A stretch of DNA of 64,000 nt from Bacillota bacterium (lineage in GTDB: Bacteria; Bacillota; Clostridia; Acetivibrionales; DTU013). Shown in pieces: positions 26,690 to 35,397 of the stretch (position 1 is its first letter; every line of letters starts with the position of its first letter). The stretch covers positions 1 through 64,000 of the forward strand of contig JAFABI010000103.1 in NCBI GenBank assembly GCA_023426125.1, written 5' to 3'. The notes below the pieces were generated by a model. The model saw nothing but the letters and a program-made list of their open reading frames with translations. It had not been told where the DNA came from and made no database searches. A program made the position numbers and the translations under genes.

Positions 26690-26736
26690 TTGACAGGAAG
26701 AAATAATTGCACTACAATAAAAAGTGAGTACTCACT
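26690..26736 (+). promoter_or_regulatory. Promoter and palindromic operator of the TetR efflux operon
   Basis: TTGACA (26690-26695), a 17-base spacer and TACAAT (26713-26718) make a strong sigma-A promoter. A perfect 14-base palindrome AGTGAGTACTCACT lies at 26723-26736, directly after the -10, where bound repressor would block transcription. TGAGTnnACTCA-type sites are typical for TetR regulators, so the gene at 26815 is probably autoregulated. Confidence 0.85.
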
Positions 26737-26814
26737 CATTTTCAAACGAAACATCCTATCCCGGCTGCAGGCGCTTGTCTGGAGCTATGCGATAGCTTTT
26801 GAGGAGGTAATCAT

Positions 26815-27480
26815 ATGGAGCACCGGGATATTCCCGATTTTGGCCTGCCGGAAAAGGAGGAAAAGATACTGAAGTCCGCAATAAAGATTTTTTCCGAGAA
26901 GGGCTTCAGCGCATCCACCACCAGCGAGATAGCAAAAGACGCCGGAGTGGCGGAAGGAACCATCTTCCGGTATTTTAAAACAAAAAAGGACATCCTGCGC
27001 GGAATAATGATCCAGGGCATTAAGTTCGCCAGCGGCAAGATTATTATGGATGGCGTTGAAAAGATATTCGGCGAAGCGGAACAAAAGGATCTCCGTGCCA
27101 TCATCAGAGAGTTGATCTATGACAGGTTTAAACTGGTAGATACCTTTTTTCCTCTGGCCAGGGTAATCATGGCGGAGGCCGTTTTCCACGAAGACGTGCG
27201 GGAAGCAGTTTACCAGCAGCTGATTGTCAGGGCACTGGAAACCTTCCGTCAGTTTCATGCAAAAATGGCCGACAAAGGCATGATTCGGCAGGACATCAAC
27301 CCCGACCTGCTCTTCAGGACAATTCTTTTCAATATCGCCGGACTGATTGCACAAAGGAAGCTCTTCGGCGACAAATTCCCGGCCGAAGAACTGGATAGTG
27401 AAATCGATAAAGTACTGGATGTTCTGCTTTATGGAATCGCACCCCAAAACACGGGCGATTCCCCGGAGGTATCACGATGA
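26815..27480 (+). CDS. TetR family transcriptional repressor
   Basis: 221 residues. An N-terminal helix-turn-helix (SEIAKDAGVAEGTIFRYFKTKKDILRG, about 40-65) is followed by a variable ligand-binding domain. GAGGAGG precedes the ATG. Its stop overlaps the start of the lipoprotein adaptor gene (ATGA). The layout TetR-adaptor-ATPase-permease is like the CecR-YbhGFSR efflux operon of E. coli, so a toxic compound is the likely inducer. Confidence 0.92.
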   Translation: MEHRDIPDFGLPEKEEKILKSAIKIFSEKGFSASTTSEIAKDAGVAEGTIFRYFKTKKDILRGIMIQGIKFASGKIIMDGVEKIFGEAEQKDLRAIIRELIYDRFKLVDTFFPLARVIMAEAVFHEDVREAVYQQLIVRALETFRQFHAKMADKGMIRQDINPDLLFRTILFNIAGLIAQRKLFGDKFPAEELDSEIDKVLDVLLYGIAPQNTGDSPEVSR

Positions 27481-28583
27481 TGACAAAGACGTATGTTAAA
27501 AAATACAAACTGACTGCTGCCGCAGCGGTTCTTCTTATCCTGGCCGGAACGCTCCCGTTATCCGGATGCAATAAAACCGCTGCTCTGGAATTAAGCGGGA
27601 CAATCGAATCCACCCAGATCGACTGCAATGCCGAAGTCGCCGGGAAGGTAACAAGGCTGGAAAAAACCGAAGGCGATGCCGTAAAAGAGGGCGATGTCAT
27701 TGCAGTGCTGGATCCAAGCTTCCAGGAGCTTACAGTCAGGCAGCAGGAAGCCGTGGTAAAAATGAAGCAGGCCCGGCTGGATGAGCTGAAGGCGGGCACA
27801 AGGCCGGAACAACTGGAGCAGGCCGAAGCCGCCGTGAAAACGGCGGATCTTGCGGCAAAGAACGCCCAGACCGGTGTTGATACGGCATTGACAGGCTATA
27901 ACTACTGGCTTGAGAAATATGAGAGCGTCAAATCCCTTTCCGATTCCGGCTCTGCTACGGAGAACGACCTGCTTGATGCAAAATACAAGCTGGATACCGC
28001 CGAACAGCAGCTTGACGTCGCGCAAAAGCAGCTGAAATCCACACAGGCACAGCTGCAATCAGCCCGGTCCCAGTTGGAGCTTTTGAAGAAGGGTTCCACC
28101 AACCAGGCCGTACTTGCGGCGGAAGCCGACGTTGAGCAGTCCCGGGCAGCTCTTGACCAGGCCGAGCTTACATTGTCCAGATGCCAGGTCAGGGCTCCCG
28201 TAAGCGGCACTCTGCTGATAAAAAATGTAGAAATCGGCGACATGGTGAATACGGGGACAACTGTCGGGACCCTGTCCGATCTTTCCAACCTCTGGATAAA
28301 GGTATACATCCGGCAGAAAAACCTGAAAAGCATTTCCCTTGGTCAGGAACTGGATTTAAGCATCCAGTCCCTGGACGGGAAAGCCGTTAAGGGAAAAATC
28401 ACGTACATTTCCAGCCAGGCGGAATTCACTCCGAAAAATGTTGAGACCGACGATGCCAAGGAAAATACCGTTTTCATGGTTAAAATCAAAATCCTGGACA
28501 CGATGGCGGGGCTTAAGCCGGGTATGACCGCAAATGCAATCATACCGCTGGAAACAGCGGCCAAAACCGGGGAAGCTTCCTGA
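27477..28583 (+). CDS. HlyD-type efflux adaptor lipoprotein
   Basis: 368 residues. The signal peptide ends in LSGC (lipobox, Cys about 31), so the protein should be lipid-anchored outside. A biotinyl-lipoyl-like hairpin (VAGKVTRLEKTEGDAVKEGDVIAVLD) brackets a long alpha-helical coiled coil (about 85-210, many Gln/Ala/Glu), followed by CQVRAPVSGTLLIKNVEIGDMV and a beta-barrel domain. Adaptors of this kind link an inner pump to outer partners; in a single-membrane cell it may gate the ABC permease. Confidence 0.9.
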   Translation: MMTKTYVKKYKLTAAAAVLLILAGTLPLSGCNKTAALELSGTIESTQIDCNAEVAGKVTRLEKTEGDAVKEGDVIAVLDPSFQELTVRQQEAVVKMKQARLDELKAGTRPEQLEQAEAAVKTADLAAKNAQTGVDTALTGYNYWLEKYESVKSLSDSGSATENDLLDAKYKLDTAEQQLDVAQKQLKSTQAQLQSARSQLELLKKGSTNQAVLAAEADVEQSRAALDQAELTLSRCQVRAPVSGTLLIKNVEIGDMVNTGTTVGTLSDLSNLWIKVYIRQKNLKSISLGQELDLSIQSLDGKAVKGKITYISSQAEFTPKNVETDDAKENTVFMVKIKILDTMAGLKPGMTANAIIPLETAAKTGEAS

Positions 28584-28663
28584 CGGAAATAACGTGCAAA
28601 GCCTCCGCAATTATCTTTACAAGTCCGGAAAATGAATTTTCCCCCGTCGTATAGGAGAGTGAC

Positions 28664-29446
28664 ATGATGGACTATGCTATTGAAGTGTCAAAATTGACAA
28701 AACGCTTCGGTGATTTTACCGCAGTTGACGATATCAGCTTTAAGATACCCCGAGGCTGTATTTTTGGATTCCTTGGACCCAACGGTTCGGGCAAGTCCAC
28801 CACCATCCGGATGCTGTGCGGAGTCCTCTCCCCCACTTCCGGTACGGGCACGGTCATGGGTATTGACATCGCAAGGGATCCCGAGGGGGTAAAGCAAAAC
28901 CTTGGCTATATGTCCCAGAGGTTCAGCCTGTATGAGGACCTGACCGTAGAAGAAAATCTTGATTTCTATGGCGGTATCTACGGCTTGAAAAAGGAAGTCC
29001 GTGAGGCCAGAAAAAAAGAACTTATCGTCATGGCAAACCTGGCGGGCAAGGAAAAAAGCCTGGCAGGCACTCTTTCCGGAGGCTGGAAGCAGCGGCTTGC
29101 CCTGGGCTGTTCGTTGATCCACAAGCCCAGCCTGTTGATTCTGGACGAACCCACCGCCGGCGTTGATCCGGTTTCCCGCAGAGTTTTCTGGGAAATCATC
29201 CATGCACTCTCGCGGCAGGGCATCACCATCCTGGTTACCACGCATTATATGGATGAAGCCGAGAGCTGTGATATCGTCGGTTTTATATTTAATGGAAAAA
29301 TTATTAATATTGCCTCGCCGCAGGAGCTTATACGGCAGGAAAAGGCGCGGAACCTGGAGGATATTTTTATTTCCTATGTGGAAAGGATCACGGAAAAAAA
29401 GGTAAGCTCTACCTTCAAGGAAATGAAATTCCTGCAGGAGGAGTAA
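28664..29446 (+). CDS. ABC transporter ATP-binding protein
   Basis: 260 residues, one nucleotide-binding domain. Walker A GPNGSGKST (about 38-46), Q-loop in YMSQRFSLYEDLT, signature LSGGWKQRL, Walker B LLILDEPTAG and H-loop TTHYMDEAE. The class fits drug or ABC-2 exporters. GGAGAG precedes the ATGATG. It is part of the TetR-adaptor-ATPase-permease operon; only one ATPase domain is present whereas E. coli YbhF has two. Confidence 0.93.
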   Translation: MMDYAIEVSKLTKRFGDFTAVDDISFKIPRGCIFGFLGPNGSGKSTTIRMLCGVLSPTSGTGTVMGIDIARDPEGVKQNLGYMSQRFSLYEDLTVEENLDFYGGIYGLKKEVREARKKELIVMANLAGKEKSLAGTLSGGWKQRLALGCSLIHKPSLLILDEPTAGVDPVSRRVFWEIIHALSRQGITILVTTHYMDEAESCDIVGFIFNGKIINIASPQELIRQEKARNLEDIFISYVERITEKKVSSTFKEMKFLQEE

Positions 29447-29481
29447 GCTGTTTATCCAACCGGACAAGGGCGGCTGCATTT

Positions 29482-29560
29482 CCGTAGAGGCGGCCATCGG
29501 CCGTCCGGTAGCTTTGTAATATAAATTGCATTTGCGGACGCGCAATGCGCACCCCTACAG
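29482..29560. repeat. Repeat family A, two-armed copy
   Basis: Left arm GAGGCGGCCATCGGCCGTCC (29487-29506), right arm GCGGACGCGCAATGCGCA then CCCCTACAG (29534-29560). It sits inside the efflux operon, between the ATPase and permease genes; the frame upstream of the permease starts at an ATG inside this repeat. Confidence 0.85.
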
Positions 29561-29604
29561 AAAAAATTTACAGCATCATCGGCAGTGGTGAAACGGAGGT
29601 TTCC

Positions 29605-30753
29605 ATGAAAAGGAGATTGTTCAGCCTGCAAAGGTTTTTTACAATTATAAAAAAAGAATTCATTCAGGTGAAGCGCGATCCCATAAGTCTGAGGCTTCCC
29701 TTTGCCATGCCCATTATTATGATGCTGCTGTTCGGCTACGCCGTGAATACCGAAGTTGACCGGATAAGGACGGCGGTTTTTGACCAGAGCAAAACACAGG
29801 AGAGCCGGGAATATATTGATAAATTTACTGCCTCCAACTATTTTGATATAGGCTACTATGTATCCGGCGAGCAGGAGCTTTCGGACCTGATAGACGCCGG
29901 AAAGGTAAAGGCCGGGTTGATTATCCCATCGGATTATGCAAACAAGCTGAACCGGGGAAAAACTCCCCAGACCCAGCTTGTCATCGACGGCACCGACCCG
30001 ACAACAGCCCGTACGGCCTTAAACAGCGGACTCCTTATCTCCGAAATGTATTCAAGATCCTTTAAGGAGGAAGCCCTGGGCAAAATCGGTGTTTCTGCAA
30101 CAAATACACCCGGCGTTGCCATCAATACAAGGGTCTGGTACAATCCAAACCTTAAAAGCAGCCGATTCACCATCCCCGGGCTGGTGGGACTGATATTGCA
30201 GAATATCACCATTATGCTCACCGCTTTTGCCCTTGTACGTGAAAAAGAAAGAAGTACCATCGAACAGCTTATCGTGACTCCCGTCCGATCTGCCGAATTG
30301 ATCCTGGGCAAACTGGTCCCGTATGTAGTGATCGGTTATGCCGGTTTCCTGTTTGCACTTTCCCTCTGTATTTTCTGGTTCAAGGTAGATGTTGCAGGTA
30401 GTTTGGCGCTGCTGCTTCTGCTGGGCTTCCTCTTTGTTTATTGCTCCCTTTCCATCGGAATGCTGATTTCCACCTTTGCAAAGAATCAAATGCAGGCCAT
30501 GATGGTCATGGTGGTGGTTTTGCTGCCCAGCATCCTCCTGTCGGGCTTTATCTTTCCAAGAGACGGTATGCCTCTGGTCATTAACTGGCTGGGGTATGCC
30601 ATTCCCCTCACCTATTTCCTGGATATTATCCGGGGCATTATGTTGAAAGGCGTGGGTATCGGCTTTCTCTGGCACGACGTTATCGCGCTCTGCATTTTCA
30701 CCCTTGTCATTTTGAGCATTGCGGTGCTCAGGTTCAAAAAGAGCCTGGATTGA
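29605..30753 (+). CDS. ABC-2 type transporter permease
   Basis: 382 residues from the ATG after GGAGGTTTCC; an upstream in-frame ATG at 29545 lies inside a repeat and is rejected. One N-terminal helix (LPFAMPIIMMLLFGYAVN), a large extracellular domain (about 55-180), then five helices with the ABC-2 signature VKAGLIIPSDYANKL, MLTAFALVREKERSTIEQL and GFIFPRDGMPLVINWLGYAIPLTYFLDIIRG. It resembles YbhS/YbhR. Only one permease gene is present, so it may act as a homodimer. Confidence 0.92.
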   Translation: MKRRLFSLQRFFTIIKKEFIQVKRDPISLRLPFAMPIIMMLLFGYAVNTEVDRIRTAVFDQSKTQESREYIDKFTASNYFDIGYYVSGEQELSDLIDAGKVKAGLIIPSDYANKLNRGKTPQTQLVIDGTDPTTARTALNSGLLISEMYSRSFKEEALGKIGVSATNTPGVAINTRVWYNPNLKSSRFTIPGLVGLILQNITIMLTAFALVREKERSTIEQLIVTPVRSAELILGKLVPYVVIGYAGFLFALSLCIFWFKVDVAGSLALLLLLGFLFVYCSLSIGMLISTFAKNQMQAMMVMVVVLLPSILLSGFIFPRDGMPLVINWLGYAIPLTYFLDIIRGIMLKGVGIGFLWHDVIALCIFTLVILSIAVLRFKKSLD

Positions 30754-30841
30754 ACACGGCCTTGTTATTTTCTGATGTTTCAGACTTTCTATGGCATTTA
30801 TGACGTATACTATATTGGTATGAAAAAAGCTTGATGTATGG

Positions 30842-30944
30842 GCAACCGCTGACCGCAAGGCATTCCCTGCAGGGGCGGCCATTAGCCGCCCGGTAGCTGT
30901 TTGACGCAAATTGCATTTGCGGACGCACAATGAGCGCCCCTACT
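30842..30944. repeat. Repeat family A, two-armed copy
   Basis: GACCGCAAGGCATTCCCTGC precedes the left arm GGGGCGGCCATTAGCCGCCC; the right arm is GCGGACGCACAATGAGCG then CCCCTAC (30920-30943). The leading part also matches the copy at 7413, so the family is longer than its two arms. Confidence 0.8.
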
Positions 30945-31018
30945 TTTTCATCCTCGGGTATGGTATTATAGTATTTGACTGGCTTCTTAGGTGAGGCTAT
31001 CGATTGGGAGGGATTGGA

Positions 31019-32965
31019 TTGTATAGAGCCGTCAAAATTGCTCTTTGCTTTTTCGCCGCAATGGCGGTACTGCTGCCGCTTAAATTGCCGGTATATGCCG
31101 ACAGGGCCTATTCCATATCCGGCTATAAAATAAATGCTGCCATAACAGCGGACGGCTCGGCAATCATCGAAGAAAGGCTTACCTACAACTTCAGCGGCGA
31201 TTTCAACGGCATGCAACGGGACGTTGACTTTTCAGAGACGAAAGGGCTTGTGGAACAACAGGTTTTTGTTGAAAGCCGTAACGGCATCATGGAGTATGAA
31301 TTGAACGAGTCGAATTCATTGGATGCTTCAGGCCGGCCAGGAACGTACAATCTTGCCGTTGAGGGCACGAAAGCACGTTTTAAGGTTTTCGAGCCGTCAT
31401 CGAATGAGGAAAAAACCTTTATTATAAAGTACAGGTTTCTTGACGCCGTTACAAAACATAACGATGTCGCCGTATTTAACCGGAGGCTTATCGATACCGG
31501 ATGGCAAACACAGCTGAACAATGTGGATATCCGGGTGGTTCTGCCGGAAGGCGCTGCTGCTGAAGACATCAAGGTATTTGCCCATGGTCCCCTGACAGGC
31601 CGGTCTTCGATCATTGACGGACAGAATGTGGAATTCACAGTACCTGGCGTGTCTCCCGGCACTTTTGTAGAGACGCTGGTGATTTTTCCGACACGCCTGG
31701 TGCCTGAAGCCGCTAATACGGTAGATAAGGACGGTCTGCCGGAAATCATGGAAAACGAAGGCAGACTGGCAGAAGAAGCCAACAGAACAAGAGAGGAAGC
31801 CCGGAAGCAGGTTGAAGCACAGCGGCAGCGTGAAATACAGCAGGCTCTGGAATTGGACAGGAGAGTTAATGCCTTCCGTCCATACGGCATTGCAGCGACG
31901 ATCCTTCTCTTTCTTTTCTGGTTTTACTTGATCATTTACATTTATCGGAAATATGACAAGGAACTGAAGCACAACTTTCAAGGCAAGTATTACCGTGAGC
32001 TTCCGGGAGAATATACACCCGCAGAAATGAGCGTGCTGCTGTCCTTCGGGTATGTGCAGCCGAGAGACATTATGGCTACATTGATGGATCTTGTGAGAAA
32101 AAAGCAACTGGAGCTTGTAACAAACAAAACCGTAAAAAAAGGCATTTTCAAGGAGAAGGAAATCGTTGAATATGTTATATCCTTAAGGCAGGACGCGCCT
32201 CAGGTAAAACTGAAAAAGCATGAAGACTACCTTATAAAATGGTTCATTGGAGAAATCGGTAACGGAGCTTCTGTTAACCTTGACGAAATAAAAGATTATG
32301 CAGGTACCGGAAAACACAGTACGCAATTTAAGTCCGACTATGATCAATGGTGCCTTCTGGCAAAGGAAGAGGCCCAAAAGAATGATTTCTTTGATGAAAC
32401 CAGCAAAAAGGGCAGATGGATCGGTGTATTGTCCGGAATCGCCTATCTGGGCGCCGGTATAGCGATCGCATTTCTGCTGTATACGGGCGTGGCGTGCGTT
32501 GTGTCACTGTTGGGCCTGATCCTGGTGATTTTTTCCGTCAGAATTAAAAGGTGCACTGCCTATGGCAATGAGCAGCGGGCAATGTGGAATGCCTTCAGGA
32601 ATTTTTTGAAGGATTTCAGCAACATGGAAAAGGCCATACTCCCCTCCATTGTATTGTGGGAACACTATCTGGTCTACGCCATATCCCTGGGGGTAGCAAA
32701 AGAGGTTATAAAGCAGCTTCCGCTGGTATTCAGCGACGACGATCTCAATGACGTCCGCCTGACCTACATGCATGGCGCGGCATACGGCTACTTTGCAGGC
32801 TTTCATACCATGTTCGACAACACCATCCATACCGTTGAAAACGCAATCTCCTCTGCCGTGACCATCGCAAGTTCGGCCGATTCGTCCTCCTCCGGCAGCG
32901 GCGGCGGCTTTAGCGGCGGCACTTCCGGCGGTGGTGGCGGTGGCGGAGGAGGAGGTGCTTTTTAG
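31019..32965 (+). CDS. DUF2207 membrane protein with Gly-rich tail
   Basis: 648 residues from a TTG six bases after GGGAGGG; an upstream TTG at 31004 is less likely. Signal peptide (IALCFFAAMAVLLPLKLPVYA), an extracellular DUF2207 domain (YSISGYKINAAITADGSAIIEERLTYNFSGDFNGMQRDV), a charged coiled coil (about 245-290), a membrane helix (GIAATILLFLFWFYLIIYIY), a cytoplasmic domain, two more helices (about 475-510) and a Ser/Gly tail ending GGGGGGGGAF. Partners with LemA in many bacteria; here a nitroreductase gene lies between the two. Role unknown. Confidence 0.88.
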   Translation: MYRAVKIALCFFAAMAVLLPLKLPVYADRAYSISGYKINAAITADGSAIIEERLTYNFSGDFNGMQRDVDFSETKGLVEQQVFVESRNGIMEYELNESNSLDASGRPGTYNLAVEGTKARFKVFEPSSNEEKTFIIKYRFLDAVTKHNDVAVFNRRLIDTGWQTQLNNVDIRVVLPEGAAAEDIKVFAHGPLTGRSSIIDGQNVEFTVPGVSPGTFVETLVIFPTRLVPEAANTVDKDGLPEIMENEGRLAEEANRTREEARKQVEAQRQREIQQALELDRRVNAFRPYGIAATILLFLFWFYLIIYIYRKYDKELKHNFQGKYYRELPGEYTPAEMSVLLSFGYVQPRDIMATLMDLVRKKQLELVTNKTVKKGIFKEKEIVEYVISLRQDAPQVKLKKHEDYLIKWFIGEIGNGASVNLDEIKDYAGTGKHSTQFKSDYDQWCLLAKEEAQKNDFFDETSKKGRWIGVLSGIAYLGAGIAIAFLLYTGVACVVSLLGLILVIFSVRIKRCTAYGNEQRAMWNAFRNFLKDFSNMEKAILPSIVLWEHYLVYAISLGVAKEVIKQLPLVFSDDDLNDVRLTYMHGAAYGYFAGFHTMFDNTIHTVENAISSAVTIASSADSSSSGSGGGFSGGTSGGGGGGGGGGAF

Positions 32966-33058
32966 GAGCAATGCAGACGCAAGGTTCGTGTTTAATCAAT
33001 CCGCACAGTGGTAAAACCGCTAATGAAAAAACAAATATTATACAGGGAGTGATTTTCA

Positions 33059-33631
33059 ATGATAAACGAGCTAATAAGGAAAAACCGGACTTACCGGAGG
33101 TTTTATCAGGATGTGCCCATTGACAGGGCGCTTCTTGAAGAATTCATCGATCTGGCCAGGCTGTCGTCGTCGGGAGCAAATCTCCAATCCCTTAAATATG
33201 TGCTTTCCTGCCGGCCTGAAACCAATCAGGCGATTTTCCCCCATTTACGATGGGCAGGGTATTTGGCCGATTGGAACGGACCTGAGGAAGGCGAACGGCC
33301 TTCGGCTTACATCGTGATGCTTTTGGACAGGGACGTCAGCTCGAATTACTTCTGGGATCATGGCATCGCGTGTCAGAGCATCCTCCTGGGAGCCTGTGAA
33401 AAAGGTCTTGGCGGATGCATGTTCGGATCCGTCGACAGGGAGGGCTTGAGAAATTCCTTAAAGATCCCCGATAAATTTGAGATTTTGCTGGTGATTGCAC
33501 TTGGAAAGCCGAAAGAGACAGTCGTCCTGGAGGAAATGGACGGTAGCGGGAGCGTGAAATATTGGCGTGACGCAGAAGGTGTCCATCATGTTCCCAAAAG
33601 GAAATTGCAGGATTTAATCGTTGAATTGTAA
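33059..33631 (+). CDS. Nitroreductase family protein
   Basis: 190 residues, FMN-dependent nitroreductase fold. Visible: RKNRTYRRFYQDVPIDRALLEEFIDLARLSSSGANLQSL (FMN-binding Arg and Ser/Asn residues) and GIACQSILLGACEKGLGGCMFGS. It should reduce a small organic substrate using NAD(P)H. CAGGGAGTGATTTTCA precedes the ATG. Placed between the DUF2207 and LemA genes, but no functional tie is known. Confidence 0.9.
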   Translation: MINELIRKNRTYRRFYQDVPIDRALLEEFIDLARLSSSGANLQSLKYVLSCRPETNQAIFPHLRWAGYLADWNGPEEGERPSAYIVMLLDRDVSSNYFWDHGIACQSILLGACEKGLGGCMFGSVDREGLRNSLKIPDKFEILLVIALGKPKETVVLEEMDGSGSVKYWRDAEGVHHVPKRKLQDLIVEL

Positions 33632-33665
33632 AGAATACGACGGCGGAACCACCATTTATTCCCTG

Positions 33666-33698
33666 GCATTCATGCGCCTTTCGGAAATTGCGGATGCT
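33666..33698. repeat. Fragment of repeat family B
   Basis: GCATTCATGCGCCTTTCGGA then AATTGCGGATGCT matches the left half of the copy at 7691. The right half is missing or too changed to align. Confidence 0.55.
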
Positions 33699-33769
33699 TC
33701 AGGCGCTGATCCAAGACGGTTTAATGTGTTTCGTACAGCAATCCAATACGATATGCGGGAGGTATTATC

Positions 33770-34312
33770 ATGGTAATCGCATTAATTATTCTGGGCATCC
33801 TGGTTCTGGCATTCATAGGCATCTATAACAGCCTGGTGGGCAAGCGCAACAAGGTCCGCAATTCCTGGAGCCAGATCGACGTACAGTTGAAAAGAAGGTT
33901 TGATCTCATCCCCAACCTGGTGGAAACCGTAAAAGGCTATGCCGCCCATGAACGCGGCACCTTTGAGCAGGTCACCGCGGCGCGGACCAGATACATGTCC
34001 GCCGGTACTCCTGAAGATATGATGAAAGCCAACGGCGAACTTACCCAGGTGCTGGGCAGGTTGTTTGCCGTGGCTGAAGCATACCCCGAGCTTAAAGCAA
34101 ATGCCAATTTTGTAGAGCTTCAGGGGGAATTATCCAAAACCGAGGACAAGATCAGCTTTGCACGGCAGTTTTACAATGATGTGGTCATGGATTACAACAA
34201 CTCAGTGGAAATGTTCCCTTCCAGCTTTGTCGCTTCAATTACAGGCTTCCGGGAGGAACCGTTCTTCAATGTGGATGCTGCGGAGAAAAGCGTCCCCCAG
34301 GTCAAGTTTTAA
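33770..34312 (+). CDS. lemA: LemA family protein
   Basis: 180 residues. One N-terminal membrane helix (VIALIILGILVLAFIGIYNSLV) followed by helical LemA sequence: KRNKVRNSWSQIDVQLKRRFDLIPNLVETVKGYA and YPELKANANFVELQGELSKTEDKISFARQFYNDVV. GGGAGGTATTATC precedes the ATG. LemA proteins are widespread; their role in Clostridia is unknown. A hairpin terminator follows. Confidence 0.93.
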   Translation: MVIALIILGILVLAFIGIYNSLVGKRNKVRNSWSQIDVQLKRRFDLIPNLVETVKGYAAHERGTFEQVTAARTRYMSAGTPEDMMKANGELTQVLGRLFAVAEAYPELKANANFVELQGELSKTEDKISFARQFYNDVVMDYNNSVEMFPSSFVASITGFREEPFFNVDAAEKSVPQVKF

Positions 34313-34323
34313 GATTTTGAACG

Positions 34324-34376
34324 ACGGTTGATGATTTGAACATTTTTTCTGGAATGTCCAAATATCAACCGTTTTA
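34324..34376 (+). terminator. Hairpin terminator after lemA
   Basis: ACGGTTGATGATTTGAACAT (34324-34343) pairs, with few mismatches, with ATGTCCAAATATCAACCGT (34354-34372), followed by TTTTACTTT. Confidence 0.75.
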
Positions 34377-34488
34377 CTTTGCGCTGAAGCCTTTACGGAA
34401 TAAGGAATTAGTGTTTTAATAAGAGCAGAGCAGGTCAAGCAGTCAAATCGTAGTAGTGATATGCTATCTATTAAAGGAGGTGCATATC

Positions 34489-35397
34489 ATGCACGCATGG
34501 GAAGCCATACAAAAAACGTTAAATTTTATTGAAACAAATATCAGTGAAGAAATTGATATTGAACAGCTTGCAAAAGAATCAGCATTATCTCTTTTTTATT
34601 ATCAAAGGTTATTCTCTCGTCTTGTTAAAAAGCCAGTCCGAGAATATATTAAACTGCGCCGATTAGCTTGCGCCTGTGAGTTGCTTGCTAATAAACAACA
34701 CCGCATTTTAGATATTGCGCTGGATTGCGGCTTTAGAAGCCATGAAACATTTACAAGGGCATTCAAGGAAGCCTATAAAATGACGCCGGAAGAATACCGC
34801 GAACAACCGCTAATGCTCAATCAATTTGATAAGCCTGATTTATTGCTAAACTATACAATGATTGACGAAGGTGTTCCGCTTATCAGTGATGGACTTGTGT
34901 TGGAATTTAACCGTAAAACAATCCTGCAACCAATTCTTTTTATGGGAGTGACAGGGATCATTCCCATTGTAGGACAAATGCCACTTGGCGAAGCTACAGG
35001 CGTAGATATGCCTGGTGAAATTTGGGGAAAATTCCACCTAGAAAAACAACTTATTCCTCGGATAAAGGGAGGGCGCGAGCTGGGAGTTGCTTATCTTGGC
35101 GATGTACCTGAGGGTTATTTCACTTACTTTGCCGGTGCGGAGGTAGTACAGGGTACAGAAGATACCCGCTTTGTTAATTGGGAGCTTCCTGCTAGAAAAT
35201 ATATTGTTTGCGGATTTGAAGCAGAAAATTTTGAACAGCTTGTAACCGTAGCTCTCAATAAAGCTGTAAAATATAGTGGGCTTTGGCTTGAAAAACACGG
35301 GTTGACCATGGATGTTTATTCTCCTGAAATGTACTACGACAGTTCTTCTGAAGGTAACTATATGGAATTATGGCTGCCAGCATCAGAAAAGTGCTGA
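34489..35397 (+). CDS. AraC-family regulator with GyrI-like effector-binding domain
   Basis: 302 residues from the ATG after AAAGGAGGTGCATATC. Here the DNA-binding part comes first (about 1-105: DIEQLAKESALSLFYYQRLFSRLVKK and ILDIALDCGFRSHETFTRAFKEAYKMTPEEYR), followed by a GyrI-like ligand-binding domain (about 140-300). This order is like MarA/Rob relatives that sense small molecules. Base use is markedly more AT-rich than the neighbours, and a gene relic lies just downstream; both suggest later acquisition. Confidence 0.9.
   Translation: MHAWEAIQKTLNFIETNISEEIDIEQLAKESALSLFYYQRLFSRLVKKPVREYIKLRRLACACELLANKQHRILDIALDCGFRSHETFTRAFKEAYKMTPEEYREQPLMLNQFDKPDLLLNYTMIDEGVPLISDGLVLEFNRKTILQPILFMGVTGIIPIVGQMPLGEATGVDMPGEIWGKFHLEKQLIPRIKGGRELGVAYLGDVPEGYFTYFAGAEVVQGTEDTRFVNWELPARKYIVCGFEAENFEQLVTVALNKAVKYSGLWLEKHGLTMDVYSPEMYYDSSSEGNYMELWLPASEKC

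Noticed and set aside
29545..29604. Earlier start of the ABC permease at the ATG at 29545
   Set aside because: This ATG lies inside a family A repeat; GGAGGTTTCC before the ATG at 29605 marks the real start.
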